Positions 50,842 through 59,475 of a stretch of 64,000 nt of DNA are shown here, one piece after another. The notes below the pieces were generated by a model. It made no database searches and was not told where the DNA came from. It was given only the letters and a program-made list of their open reading frames with translations. The DNA comes from Oerskovia paurometabola (GTDB taxonomy: Bacteria; Actinomycetota; Actinomycetes; Actinomycetales; Cellulomonadaceae), in NCBI RefSeq assembly GCF_016907365.1, contig NZ_JAFBBV010000001.1:62001-126000 (forward strand), given 5' to 3'. How positions within the stretch are numbered: position 1 is the stretch's first letter; each line of letters starts with the position of its first letter. The position numbers and the translations under genes are program-made.

Positions 50842-52700
50842 CCCGGGCGCCCCGGCCGTCAGGCCCGCCCCTGCCCGTCGGCTCGAACCCGCCGACCCGC
50901 TCGGCCCGCTCACCGCGCTCCGCCCGGTCCCCGCGCGACCTGCTCCCTTCGCGGGCCGACGTCGACCTGCGGCCCCGGACGCTGCGCGCCGACCTCCTCG
51001 CGGGGATCACGGTCGGCGTGGTCGCCCTGCCGCTCGCCCTCGCGTTCGGTGTGAGTGCCGGGGTCGGACCCGGTCCTGGGCTCGTGACGGCCGTGGTCGC
51101 GGGCATCGTGGCCGCGGTGTTCGGCGGCTCGCGCGTCCAGGTCAGCGGGCCGACCGGCGCGATGGCCGTCGTCCTCGCCCCGATCGTCGCCCAGCACGGC
51201 CCCGCGGCGGTACCGCTCGTCGCGATCCTCGCGGGCGTCGTCGTGCTGCTGGCCGGGGTGACGCGGCTCGGGCGCGTCGTGACGTTCATCCCGTGGCCCG
51301 TGGTCGAGGGGTTCACGGCCGGGATCGCCGCGATCATCTTCCTCCAGCAGGTCCCCGCGGCCCTGGGCGTTACGGGCACGGTGGGCGGCAACCCGCTGGT
51401 CGTCGCCGTCGACTCGGTCGTCGCCGCGTTCGCGAACGGCCCCGCGGCCCTGTGGACGCTCGGCACCGTGGCGCTCGTCGCCGTCGTGATGCTGGTCCTG
51501 CCGCGCGTCGCACCCGCGCTGCCCGCGTCGCTCGTCGCGGTCGTGCTCGCGACCGTCGTCGTCCAGCTCACGGGCGCCCCCGTCGCACGCATCGGCATCC
51601 TGCCCGACTCCCTGCCGCTCCCGACCGTGCCGCACCTCGACGCGGGCATGCTCCGGTCGCTGATCGGCCCTGCGGTCGCGGTCGCGGCGCTCGCCGCGAT
51701 CGAGTCCCTCCTCTCGGCCCGCGTCGCAGCGGCGATGCCGTCGCCCGCGCCGGGCGGGCCCGCACGTTCCGGGTCCGTCAGGCCGTCACGCGGGCCGTCG
51801 GGCGCCACGACCGTGCCCGACGACGGCTCCCACCGCTACGACCCCGACCGCGAGCTCGTGGGCCAGGGCCTGGCGTCGATCGCGAGCGGCGTGTTCGGCG
51901 GCATGCCGGCGACGGGTGCGATCGCGCGGACCGCGGTCAACGTGCGCGCGGGTGCCCGAACGCGGCTCGCGGCCGTCGTGCACTCGGTCGTGATCCTGGG
52001 CGTCATCTACCTGGCGACCGGACCCGTCTCGGCGATCCCGCTCGCGGCCCTGGCCGGTGTCCTCATGGTCACCGCGGTACGCATGGTCTCGGTCGCGACC
52101 CTCCGTGCCGTGCTGACCTCGACCCGGGCCGACGCCGTCGTGCTCGTCGTGACCGCGGTCGTGACGATCGCGGTCGACCTCATCGAGGCCGTGCAGATCG
52201 GGCTCCTCGTCGCGGCGTTCTTCGCGCTGCGCTCGGTCGCGAAGGCCGCGGCCGTGCACCGCGAGCCGCTGCCCGGACCGGCCCTGCCGGGTGACGAGCA
52301 CATCGCGCTCTACCGGCTCGACGGCGCCATGTTCTTCGGTGCGTCCGACCGCATCCACGCGCAGATCCGCGACGACCAGGACGCCCTCGTCGTCGTCCTG
52401 CGGCTCTCGCACCTGCGCCTCGTCGACGCGACGGGCGCCCACGCGCTGGGCGAGCTGGTCGCGGACCTCGAGCGCTCGGGCGTCACGGTCCTGGTCAAGG
52501 GCATCCAGCCCGCCCACCTACCTGTCCTGACACGCGTCGGCGTGCTCGACGAGCTGCGCCACGAGAATCACCTGTTCGCCGACCTGTCGCCCGCGATCGA
52601 GCACGCGCGCTCGCACGTCGCGCGGGCACAGGCCGGGACCGGGTCCCCGGCCGCGAGCGCCGCCGGGGCCACGGCCCCCCGGGATCCCCTCAGCGCGTGA
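50838..52700 (+). CDS. SulP-family anion transporter with STAS domain
   Basis: Membrane transporter of 620 residues, likely for sulfate, bicarbonate or another anion. A basic Pro/Ser leader is followed by DLLAGITVGVVALPLALAFG, the SulP signature, about 12 helices and ESLLSARVAAAM. An unusual ~30-residue Gly/Ser/Pro insert lies before ELVGQGLASIASGVFGGMPA. The cytoplasmic STAS domain spans about 480-590 (ALVVVLRLSHLRLVDATGAH). It is coupled to the ArsR gene. Its last bases overlap the convergent DUF1905 gene by 11 nt. Confidence 0.9.
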   Translation: MTRAPRPSGPPLPVGSNPPTRSARSPRSARSPRDLLPSRADVDLRPRTLRADLLAGITVGVVALPLALAFGVSAGVGPGPGLVTAVVAGIVAAVFGGSRVQVSGPTGAMAVVLAPIVAQHGPAAVPLVAILAGVVVLLAGVTRLGRVVTFIPWPVVEGFTAGIAAIIFLQQVPAALGVTGTVGGNPLVVAVDSVVAAFANGPAALWTLGTVALVAVVMLVLPRVAPALPASLVAVVLATVVVQLTGAPVARIGILPDSLPLPTVPHLDAGMLRSLIGPAVAVAALAAIESLLSARVAAAMPSPAPGGPARSGSVRPSRGPSGATTVPDDGSHRYDPDRELVGQGLASIASGVFGGMPATGAIARTAVNVRAGARTRLAAVVHSVVILGVIYLATGPVSAIPLAALAGVLMVTAVRMVSVATLRAVLTSTRADAVVLVVTAVVTIAVDLIEAVQIGLLVAAFFALRSVAKAAAVHREPLPGPALPGDEHIALYRLDGAMFFGASDRIHAQIRDDQDALVVVLRLSHLRLVDATGAHALGELVADLERSGVTVLVKGIQPAHLPVLTRVGVLDELRHENHLFADLSPAIEHARSHVARAQAGTGSPAASAAGATAPRDPLSA

Positions 52701-52983
52701 CGTCGAGCGTCAGCTGCACGGTGACGGTGTCGCCCAGCTCGACGCCCTCTGCCGCACGGATCGCGTCCTTGAGCGGCACGACGTACAGGCCGTCCTTGGC
52801 GAACAGCGACGTCGTCCAGGTCGTGCCCCCGATGCGCGCCGAGACCGGGATCATGCCCCAGCCGTAGGTCACGAGGGCCGCGACCTCGTGGATGCGGGCG
52901 CTCTCGGCGTCGGGCACGGTCACGAAGTGGAAGGGTGCGGGCCCCCGCCAGTGCCACACCTCGCCGACGGCCTCGATGTCCAT
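52690..52983 (-). CDS. DUF1905-domain protein
   Basis: Small beta-barrel protein of 97 residues: WHWRGPAPFHFVTVPDAESA, GWGMIPVSARIGGTTWTTSL, FAKDGLYVVPLKDAIRAAEG and a final LGDTVTVQLTLDV define DUF1905. Function unknown; other members may be fused to a YdeI domain, missing here. Its 3' end overlaps the SulP gene on the other strand. Confidence 0.85.
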   Translation of the reverse strand: MDIEAVGEVWHWRGPAPFHFVTVPDAESARIHEVAALVTYGWGMIPVSARIGGTTWTTSLFAKDGLYVVPLKDAIRAAEGVELGDTVTVQLTLDVTR

Positions 52984-53039
52984 CCGCCCAGCATCCCCCG
53001 GGGACGCGCCGCCCGCCGCCCCTGCGCCGAGCGCGCAGC

Positions 53040-53669
53040 TCAGACCAGGATCGCGACCACGACGACGAACAGCGTGACGAGGACGAGGAGCACACCGAGG
53101 CCGACGAGCAGGCTGACGGCGACGGGGTGGGCCTGGCGCCACGGCACGAGGCGCGGGTCGAGGGCACGGAGCTGGGTCGGCGTGACGGGCTGACGAATCG
53201 GCGTGAGCGGGACGCCGCGACCGGCGAGGTCGAGCGCGAGGGCGGAGAGCTGCTCGCGGTCCCACATCTGTCCCACGAGCAGGAGGAGACGCTTGCGCGG
53301 TCCGACGACGACGAGGTGATGGGTGGGCGCGGCGCCGGCGAACCCCATGCTGTCGATCGTGACGACGCGTTCCATGTCCTCGACCGTGAACGTCTTCGAC
53401 CGCCCCCACCCCTGGACCGTGAGGGTCCCGTCACCGAACGTGACGCGCGACTTGTCAGCCACCTGGCGGGCGAGGGCGTACGTCAGCGGGATCATGGCGA
53501 GCACGAGGCCCAGGAAGACGAGCGGGAGCGCGATGCTCCGCGTGGTGATCGCGAGCGTGACCGCGTTCAGCCCGAGGAGCGGCGCCAGGATCCCGATGAG
53601 CATCAGGTTGGTGCGCACCATGCGCCGCTTCGCGTCGTCGTGCAGGGTCAGCTCGGTCATGCGCGACAT
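53040..53669 (-). CDS. PH-like membrane protein
   Basis: Uncharacterised protein of about 209 residues. Two adjacent N-terminal helices span residues 20-70. A cytoplasmic domain of beta strands follows (VTFGDGTLTVQGWGRSKTFT, VEDMERVVTIDSMG) resembling bacterial PH/YcxB-like domains. A C-terminal helix (VSLLVGLGVLLVLVTLFVVV) ends the protein. The start at 53669 has GGGA nearby; 53660 is the alternative. No partner gene explains it. Confidence 0.65.
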   Translation of the reverse strand: MSRMTELTLHDDAKRRMVRTNLMLIGILAPLLGLNAVTLAITTRSIALPLVFLGLVLAMIPLTYALARQVADKSRVTFGDGTLTVQGWGRSKTFTVEDMERVVTIDSMGFAGAAPTHHLVVVGPRKRLLLLVGQMWDREQLSALALDLAGRGVPLTPIRQPVTPTQLRALDPRLVPWRQAHPVAVSLLVGLGVLLVLVTLFVVVVAILV

Positions 53670-53728
53670 CGTCCCACGGCCGATACCGGCGTCCGGGACT
53701 GCGCCCGCGCCTCGACTCCCCGCTCCGC

Positions 53729-54133
53729 TCAGGCGCGGGTCGCCGTCGCGACCGCCCGCTCGAAAGCGCCCGCGAGCGCCGCACGGACCGCGTCCGGGGC
53801 GTCGGGGGCGCAGCGCGCGGCCACCGTCGCCGCGAGCTCGGCGAGGTGGGGCAGCAGGGCGTCGAGCTCTGGGGTCGTCGCGTCGAGCTCGTGCGCGGGC
53901 ACGACGACCGTGGCGGTGATCCGTCGCCGCGACCGGGAGAACCGGACGTTGCGGACACCGGCCGGGCCGGCCGAGGGCGTGACCGAGCCGCCGAGCGCGA
54001 GCATCAGGTCGAGCTCGTCCAGGCCAGGGACGTCGAGCGGGGCGCACTCGGCCTGGAGCGCGCGGCGCAGGACGGTCGCGGCGGTGAGGTCCCGCTCGGG
54101 GCCGCCCAGGACGTTGCGCTGCGTGACGATCAT
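53729..54133 (-). CDS. Hypothetical protein coupled to the SUKH-like gene
   Basis: Protein of 134 residues, no recognised family. It has an N-terminal GGPERDLTAATVLRRALQAE segment, a central basic strand (VRNVRFSRSRRRITATVVV) and an Ala-rich helical C-terminus. The ATG overlaps the stop of the SUKH-like gene (ATGA), so it is made with it and may belong to the same immunity or effector-related unit. Confidence 0.7.
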   Translation of the reverse strand: MIVTQRNVLGGPERDLTAATVLRRALQAECAPLDVPGLDELDLMLALGGSVTPSAGPAGVRNVRFSRSRRRITATVVVPAHELDATTPELDALLPHLAELAATVAARCAPDAPDAVRAALAGAFERAVATATRA

Positions 54134-54570
54134 CGGCAGGCCTCGGGCGGGAGGTCGGGCAGGTTCTGGTCGAGCAGGTCTGCGAAGGTCTCGGCGAGGG
54201 TGTGCCGCTCGCCCGTGTCGTGGTCGAAGGTCACGACGGGGCCGTCGTTCGTGATCACGAGGGGATTGCCCGAGCCGTCGAACCCGATCACGAGCCCTTC
54301 GTCCGCGACGGCCCAGCCGTCCGCGCGGAAGGCGCGCGTGAGGGCCGCGACGTCGGTGTCCTCGAGCGGGGACGCGTTGCACAGGCCGTGGACGGGGACG
54401 CCCACGAAGCACCCGCCGTGCCGCCCGACCACCTCCACGTACCCAGGGTCAAGGACCACGTCGAGGCCGCTCACGGCCTCCTCGATCTCGTCGCGCGTCG
54501 AGGGCTCGCCCGCGCCGTAGAGGGCCACTGCGGCGTCCAGCCGTGCCAGGAGGTCGGGGGTCAGCACCAT
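54130..54570 (-). CDS. SUKH (SMI1/KNR4)-like immunity protein
   Basis: Acidic cytosolic protein of 146 residues. EEAVSGLDVVLDPGYVEVVG, then WAVADEGLVIGFDGSGNPLV and ITNDGPVVTFDHDTGERHTL, AETFADLLDQNL match the SUKH-superfamily layout (Gly-rich strand, then a hydrophobic-D signature and terminal helix). SUKH proteins commonly neutralise nuclease or other polymorphic toxins. No toxin lies immediately beside it, but a WXG-headed large protein is 2 kb away. Confidence 0.72.
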   Translation of the reverse strand: MVLTPDLLARLDAAVALYGAGEPSTRDEIEEAVSGLDVVLDPGYVEVVGRHGGCFVGVPVHGLCNASPLEDTDVAALTRAFRADGWAVADEGLVIGFDGSGNPLVITNDGPVVTFDHDTGERHTLAETFADLLDQNLPDLPPEACR

Positions 54571-54838
54571 ACGTGCAGGTTAGCCGGGGCCTGGGACAGC
54601 CCGACGGCGTCACGTGCCCGGGTGCGCGCGTCACGCCGGCACGGGACCATGACCAGGCACGCACCTCTTCCCGTCCGGAGCCACCTCCACACTCACCGGA
54701 TCGAAGGGATCTGGCCCCGGAAGTCGCATCGCCCCATCCTCCGTTCGTTCCCTCGCATTCCCATTGAGCGAGCCGACGAGCCTGGCGACGTCCCCTCTTC
54801 GCCCGGCGTTCGCGGGCGGAGTCCTGGAGGAGTCCTCG

Positions 54839-55153
54839 ATGCTCCCCGACGACGACCTGGCCACGACCGTCAGCGAGATCGCCCACCTGACCGGTACCGC
54901 CGCGGGTCTGCGGACGCTGTTTCGACGACGCCGGGAGAGTGCTGACCCCGTCCTCCACGGGGACGACTCCGAGGCCGTCCTCCGCGGTGCGCGGCCCCGC
55001 TCGCGGCACGAGCCCTCGCACCGCTCCGCGTGCGCGTCACGGCCTGACGCTCGCCCCACGCTGCCCGACGACGTCACGCACCCGGGTGCGCCGGTCACCG
55101 TAGAGCGGGACGATGGCGGAGGCACGTCCCCTCCTCCCCTGACCAGCCCCTGA
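54839..55153 (+). CDS. Hypothetical small protein upstream of the PIN gene
   Basis: A 104-residue reading frame starting at ATG 54839 with a strong GGAGGAG site seven nucleotides upstream. The first ~50 residues look protein-like (LATTVSEIAHLTGTAAGLRT). The rest is Arg/Pro/Ser-rich and could be non-coding or frameshifted. It ends 15 nt before the PIN-domain gene, the position expected of an antitoxin, but no known antitoxin fold is visible. Confidence 0.4.
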   Translation: MLPDDDLATTVSEIAHLTGTAAGLRTLFRRRRESADPVLHGDDSEAVLRGARPRSRHEPSHRSACASRPDARPTLPDDVTHPGAPVTVERDDGGGTSPPPLTSP

Positions 55154-55168
55154 CCAGCGAGGTGCTCC

Positions 55169-55576
55169 ATGACCCGGTTCGTCATCGACCCCGGCACGGT
55201 CCTGCGGCTCGTCGCCGACGACGCCCAGGTCTCGGACACGCACGAGCTGCTCGCGCCGACCCTCCTGCGGTCGCAGACGTTGTCCGCTCTGCACGAGGCC
55301 GTGCATCGCGGTGACCTGTCCGTCGAGGTCGGACGGGAGCGGCTGGCCCGCGTCGGCCGTCTGAAGATCCGGCTCCTCGGCGACGGCGTGCTGCGCCGCA
55401 CCGCGTGGACGGTGGCTGATCGGCTCGGCTGGGCCTCGACCTACGACGCCGAGTACGTGGCCCTCACACAGCTCCAGGGCGATGCCCTCGTGACGGCCGA
55501 CGTGGAGCTCGCCCGCGCCGTCCGGGGGGTGGTCGAGACGGCACCGTACGAGGCGCTGCTCGAGCCCCTGGCGTGA
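55169..55576 (+). CDS. PIN-domain protein (VapC-like)
   Basis: Putative ribonuclease of 135 residues. It has a PIN-type acidic arrangement: Asp in FVIDPGTVLRLV, the Glu in SALHEAVHRG, and the pair in ASTYDAEYVALTQLQGDALV followed by TAD. VapC toxins cleave RNA and are paired with a small antitoxin. Here the upstream frame is an uncertain partner, so this could be an orphan PIN. GAGG lies six nucleotides before the ATG. Confidence 0.78.
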   Translation: MTRFVIDPGTVLRLVADDAQVSDTHELLAPTLLRSQTLSALHEAVHRGDLSVEVGRERLARVGRLKIRLLGDGVLRRTAWTVADRLGWASTYDAEYVALTQLQGDALVTADVELARAVRGVVETAPYEALLEPLA

Positions 55577-55616
55577 TCTGCGCCTCGGGGTTGAACAGAG
55601 CCTCGAACCACCCACC

Positions 55617-56327
55617 TCACCCGGCCGGTGACTGACTCGAAGCACCCGACGGGCTGCCCTTGACGACGTCCTCGGGCTGGAAAGGCTCGACCACGGGCAC
55701 AGGATCGAACCACCCGATGCTCCGTTGCGACGGCACGCATGCGAACGAACGAGTCCGTTCCCCCTCGTCCACGAGGTCCTGCGGAATCTCCCCCAGCCCA
55801 CTCCGCAGACGACCGTCCTCACCCTTCACGACCTCGTACGCGTAGAGCTTCCACTCCGCCGCTCCGTCCACCGACATGTCCTGCGCGGACACCCAGGTCC
55901 CCGCGAACTCGCACACCACTACCGTCGCGCGCGCGCCCGAGGGATCGGCGTCGACCCGTATCGGATCAAATGCCAACGGAGCCAGGACGACCAGGTGATC
56001 GTCGGGCTCCTCCTTCGCTCGGCCCGTCACGAGTGTCTCGGTGCCTTCGATGAGAGCCGGCGTCGTCGTGCTCCACAGATCCGGGTCACTGAAGTCGTGC
56101 TCATTGACCGCCAACGCCCGGTTCAGCTCCGAGGCCCGCACCGCCTGTACCCATGGATCGGACTCCAACGGTCCAGACGGCTCACCCCCCTCCCACCGCA
56201 TCCCCGGCGTCGCCAGGTCCGACGGCCCCTCACGCCCGGCGGGCACGGGAGAGCACCCCACCAGCACCACCACCCCGAGCAGCACGCCCACGACGCCCAG
56301 CGCGCCATCCCGCACGGTCACTGTCAT
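55617..56327 (-). CDS. Lipoprotein of the WXG-like cassette
   Basis: Predicted lipid-anchored protein of 236 residues with lipobox VVLVGC. The mature domain has a cysteine pair (VVVCEFAG, RSFACVPS) and no recognisable family. GAGGAG precedes the ATG. It starts 12 nt after the 752-residue gene, so all three genes of the cassette are likely one transcript. It could be an immunity or docking partner of the large protein; this is inferred from position only. Confidence 0.72.
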   Translation of the reverse strand: MTVTVRDGALGVVGVLLGVVVLVGCSPVPAGREGPSDLATPGMRWEGGEPSGPLESDPWVQAVRASELNRALAVNEHDFSDPDLWSTTTPALIEGTETLVTGRAKEEPDDHLVVLAPLAFDPIRVDADPSGARATVVVCEFAGTWVSAQDMSVDGAAEWKLYAYEVVKGEDGRLRSGLGEIPQDLVDEGERTRSFACVPSQRSIGWFDPVPVVEPFQPEDVVKGSPSGASSQSPAG

Positions 56328-56339
56328 CTCGTCTCCTCG

Positions 56340-58598
56340 TCAGTCCCTGTAGTCCGGCGTGCCGCTGCTCGCTCCGGCCCGGCCTGCGTTCACCGCGGCG
56401 TCGACCAGATCGGTCATCGCAAGCCGTTCGGCCTCGGCGGAGGGCAGCCCGGCCGCGACATGGCGTCCTACGGCGGCGTCCCACTCCTGGTCGTGGTGTC
56501 CCGTCGCGACGAGCTCGGCCAGCAGCTGCCCGACAGCGGCACGCCGGTCGACCAGCATCGACTCGATGCTCGAGTCGCCGGTCACACCGGCCGCAGCCCG
56601 GGAGTTGAGCCAGGAGGAACCCGTCACCTGCTTGCCGACCGCTGTCACCGCCTCCCCGGCCACGAAGTCCACGCCGAGCTGGAGACCGGGAGCCGACACC
56701 GGCACCAGACCGACGGCCGACGAGGCCACGTCGACGAACGCCTGGTTCTGCTCGTCGTGGTAGGCCGCCCGGAGATACGCAGCGCCGTTGCCGGACCCCT
56801 CGGCGAAACCCTCCAGACTCGTGACGTGCGTCGCGACGTCGACGAGGGTCGGCCCGCGCCCGTTGGCCGCGTCGGTGCCGTACTGGTCGATCTCGCCGAG
56901 GAGAAGCCTCCCTAGCGCGCTCTGCGTGGACCCGTTCTCGCCGACGATCCCCATGACCTTGCCGAGCGCGGCATCGGAGACGTTGGGGACGGAGTGATAC
57001 GAGCCGTCCGAGAGGAGAACCCTCTCACCGACGACGACCGTTCCCTTCTGCGCCTCGGACTCGTGCGTGATCGGGTACATCGCGAAGTCCCGTACGTGAA
57101 CTTCGAGGACACGGTAGAGGTTCCGTGCGCCGAGGTCGTCCACCCCGACCGGGGTGAGGGACGTGTTGTTCCCCAGGGCGTCCATGACCTGCCCGGTCAG
57201 AGCAGCCGACCGCTTCTCCATCCCAGGATCGGGAACCTCGGCTGTCCGTCCGCCCTCGACCTGCAGTGCCCCGGCCCACAGTGCAGCCGGCCCTGCGAAG
57301 CCGTCCCCGGTCGTCCCTGTGGCCCAGTCACGGACGCCGAACCAGTAGTCGACCCGCCCCCAGTCGATCTCAGTGTCGCCGTTCTGGGGCGTCAGCCACG
57401 CCATGGCCTCTGTCGGGTACAGACCCAGCGTCTCGAACACGCGACCCGTCGCATCGTCCGACGGTGCTCGACCCGCGACGTCGGGGTGGTCGTTCCAGCT
57501 CAGGTACCGACCGCCGGAGACCGCGCTCTGGTCGATCACCGGCGCGAACCCCACCCGCTCGGTCGGGCGCTCCCACGCGTCCAGCCGGTCCGCGGCCGCG
57601 ACGGCCAGCGAGGGCCCCATCGGCGCTCCCGATGCGTCGCCGAAGATCCATCCGAGCGTCGAGAACGATCCGCCCACGACAGGGCTCGCGCGGTGCAGCA
57701 AGCCGTCGACGAACGATGCCGCCTGCTTCCCGCTCCAACCTTGCGAACCGGTCGAGAGACCCGCGCGGAGCGCAAGGGCGGTCGAGGCGAGCAGACCTGG
57801 GTCGACGGTCTCGTCGCCCACGCCCCCCATGGCCGTCCCGAGGGCGCTGACGAGGTCACGCGTCCGTTCCCCGCCGAGAGCCTGGAAGTAGGCGTCCATG
57901 ACGACGGGGTCCTGGCCCCAGGCGTCGAAGAAGCCCCGCAGGTAGGTCACGTCCCCGCTCTTCAGGTCGCCGTCCAGGGCCTGGTCGGCGAACCGGGTGT
58001 ACGCATCGACGAGCTTGGCCGTGCTCAGCGCCTCGACCCCGGTGATCCCCGCTCGGGACAACACCTCCTTGCGCTGGGCCCACCCCGAGGACGCGGGGAC
58101 CGCCAGCGCGGCCACCAGCGTCTCGTCCAGCGCCTGACGCTGGGTCGCGAGGTCGCGCAACGCAGCGTTCGCCGCGTGCTCCTCCTGCGCGGCCTGGTCG
58201 GCGAGCATCGCCTTGCGCGCCACGACCGCCGGGCTCGCCCCCGCATCGAACCCGCCCATCGCGTAACGCATGCGCTCGGCGTCCTCACGTACCTGCCGAT
58301 GGAACACCACCTGCGACTGCAGGGCCACGACAGCGTCCGCGTACCTCTCCAGCGCGGCGTGCACGGGACCGACCACCTCGGCCAGCCCCGCCTGGCGTGC
58401 CCGCACCGACCCCGCCTCCACCTGCCACGCCGTGGCGGCCTCACCGTCCCACGTCTGCGGACCGAGCGTCCCGCGCACCCCTTCGACCCCCGCCGCGACC
58501 TGCGTCAGCGCGTCCTGGCACCGGCGCAAGGTCGCCGCGAACCCCAGCGGGCCCATCATCACGCCCGCCCCCGGGTCCTCCTCGTCCCACCGGATCAC
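56340..58598 (-). CDS. Large WXG-headed protein (DUF6571-like)
   Basis: Protein of 752 residues without signal peptide or membrane helix. Residues 1-110 are helical with LGPQTWDGEAATAWQVEAGS, the W-x-G turn of WXG100 proteins. The middle (110-450) contains DVTYLRGFFDAWGQDPVVMD and LVSALGTAMGG, the pattern of actinobacterial DUF6571-type proteins. The C-terminal 300 residues (TSLEGFAEGSGNGAAYLRAA, ASSAVGLVPVSAPGLQLGVD) have no recognised toxin motif. The GTG overlaps the stop of the preceding WXG-like gene. Type VII (ESX) export is plausible by analogy; no ESX machinery is in the window. Confidence 0.75.
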   Translation of the reverse strand: MIRWDEEDPGAGVMMGPLGFAATLRRCQDALTQVAAGVEGVRGTLGPQTWDGEAATAWQVEAGSVRARQAGLAEVVGPVHAALERYADAVVALQSQVVFHRQVREDAERMRYAMGGFDAGASPAVVARKAMLADQAAQEEHAANAALRDLATQRQALDETLVAALAVPASSGWAQRKEVLSRAGITGVEALSTAKLVDAYTRFADQALDGDLKSGDVTYLRGFFDAWGQDPVVMDAYFQALGGERTRDLVSALGTAMGGVGDETVDPGLLASTALALRAGLSTGSQGWSGKQAASFVDGLLHRASPVVGGSFSTLGWIFGDASGAPMGPSLAVAAADRLDAWERPTERVGFAPVIDQSAVSGGRYLSWNDHPDVAGRAPSDDATGRVFETLGLYPTEAMAWLTPQNGDTEIDWGRVDYWFGVRDWATGTTGDGFAGPAALWAGALQVEGGRTAEVPDPGMEKRSAALTGQVMDALGNNTSLTPVGVDDLGARNLYRVLEVHVRDFAMYPITHESEAQKGTVVVGERVLLSDGSYHSVPNVSDAALGKVMGIVGENGSTQSALGRLLLGEIDQYGTDAANGRGPTLVDVATHVTSLEGFAEGSGNGAAYLRAAYHDEQNQAFVDVASSAVGLVPVSAPGLQLGVDFVAGEAVTAVGKQVTGSSWLNSRAAAGVTGDSSIESMLVDRRAAVGQLLAELVATGHHDQEWDAAVGRHVAAGLPSAEAERLAMTDLVDAAVNAGRAGASSGTPDYRD

Positions 58599-58870
58599 GA
58601 CATGACCCGAGCCAGCGCCCCGTCGGCCTCCTGCATCGCCTCCGCGACCCCCGTCGCGTGAGCGGCCAACCCGTCCACCTCGCCGCGTGCGAGCAGAAGG
58701 TCGGTCGAGAACCACAACGCCCATTCCTCCACGGCCGCAGCCACGGCCGCGCTCCCCACGTCCTCGCACCACGCCTGTACCCGCTCCGGTACCTGCCCCG
58801 CCAGCGACACCAACCGGGCGCCACCGCTCGCCAACGCCTCGAACGACACGCTCAGATCCCTTGCCACCAC
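58595..58870 (-). CDS. WXG100-like small helical protein
   Basis: Protein of 91 residues, two amphipathic helices joined by EEWALWFSTD near the middle, in place of a canonical WXG turn. Size and helical pattern match ESX/WXG100-superfamily partners. Its TGA overlaps the GTG of the large WXG-headed protein, suggesting the two form a heterodimer before export. The start is a GTG, with a second GTG just downstream. Confidence 0.72.
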   Translation of the reverse strand: MVARDLSVSFEALASGGARLVSLAGQVPERVQAWCEDVGSAAVAAAVEEWALWFSTDLLLARGEVDGLAAHATGVAEAMQEADGALARVMS

Positions 58871-59024
58871 ACAACCCCCTGCATCCCCCTGTGCGGCGGG
58901 AAGCGCCCTGCCGACGGCCGCACACTAGCGGAACTCCGGACCCGCCGGGTGCGGGTCCCGACCGCGGACGGCGAGCCGCAGGTTCCCGGATGCCAGCCGC
59001 CCCGACCGCGAGGACCATGGCCGC

Positions 59025-59471
59025 ATGACGAAACTGCTGACCGCCGACCCACCGCCTGACACCCTGCCTCGCCGGATCGGGCGCGTCGCGCTCGGACTGG
59101 CCCTCGTGTTCGCCGGGATCAGCCACCTGACCTTCTCGCGCGAGGAGTTCCAGGCCCAGGTGCCGGACTGGTTCCCGGTGGACGAGGACGTCACGGTCCT
59201 CGCGTCGGGGGCGGTCGAGATCGCGCTCGGCTCGTCCCTCGTGGTGCTCTCGAGGCGACGCGTCGCGGTGGGGCTGGTCGCGGCGGCGTTCTTCGTCGTG
59301 ATCTTTCCCGGGAACATCGGGCAGTGGCTCGAGCACAAGGACGGGTTCGGGCTCGACACCGACGCCAAGCGGTTCGGGCGGTTGTTCTTCCAGCCCGTGC
59401 TCGTCGCGTGGGCGCTGTGGTCGACGGGGGCGTTCAGCGCCCTGCGACGTGCGCGGACCGACCTCCCCTGA
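59025..59471 (+). CDS. DoxX-like membrane protein
   Basis: Four-helix protein of 148 residues: RIGRVALGLALVFAGISHLT and VEIALGSSLVVLSRRRVAVG, with a C-terminal helix FFQPVLVAWALWSTGAFSAL. The group is DoxX-like. It is followed after four nucleotides by the M23 peptidase gene, so the two are co-transcribed. Function unknown. Confidence 0.78.
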   Translation: MTKLLTADPPPDTLPRRIGRVALGLALVFAGISHLTFSREEFQAQVPDWFPVDEDVTVLASGAVEIALGSSLVVLSRRRVAVGLVAAAFFVVIFPGNIGQWLEHKDGFGLDTDAKRFGRLFFQPVLVAWALWSTGAFSALRRARTDLP

Positions 59472-59475
59472 CCGC

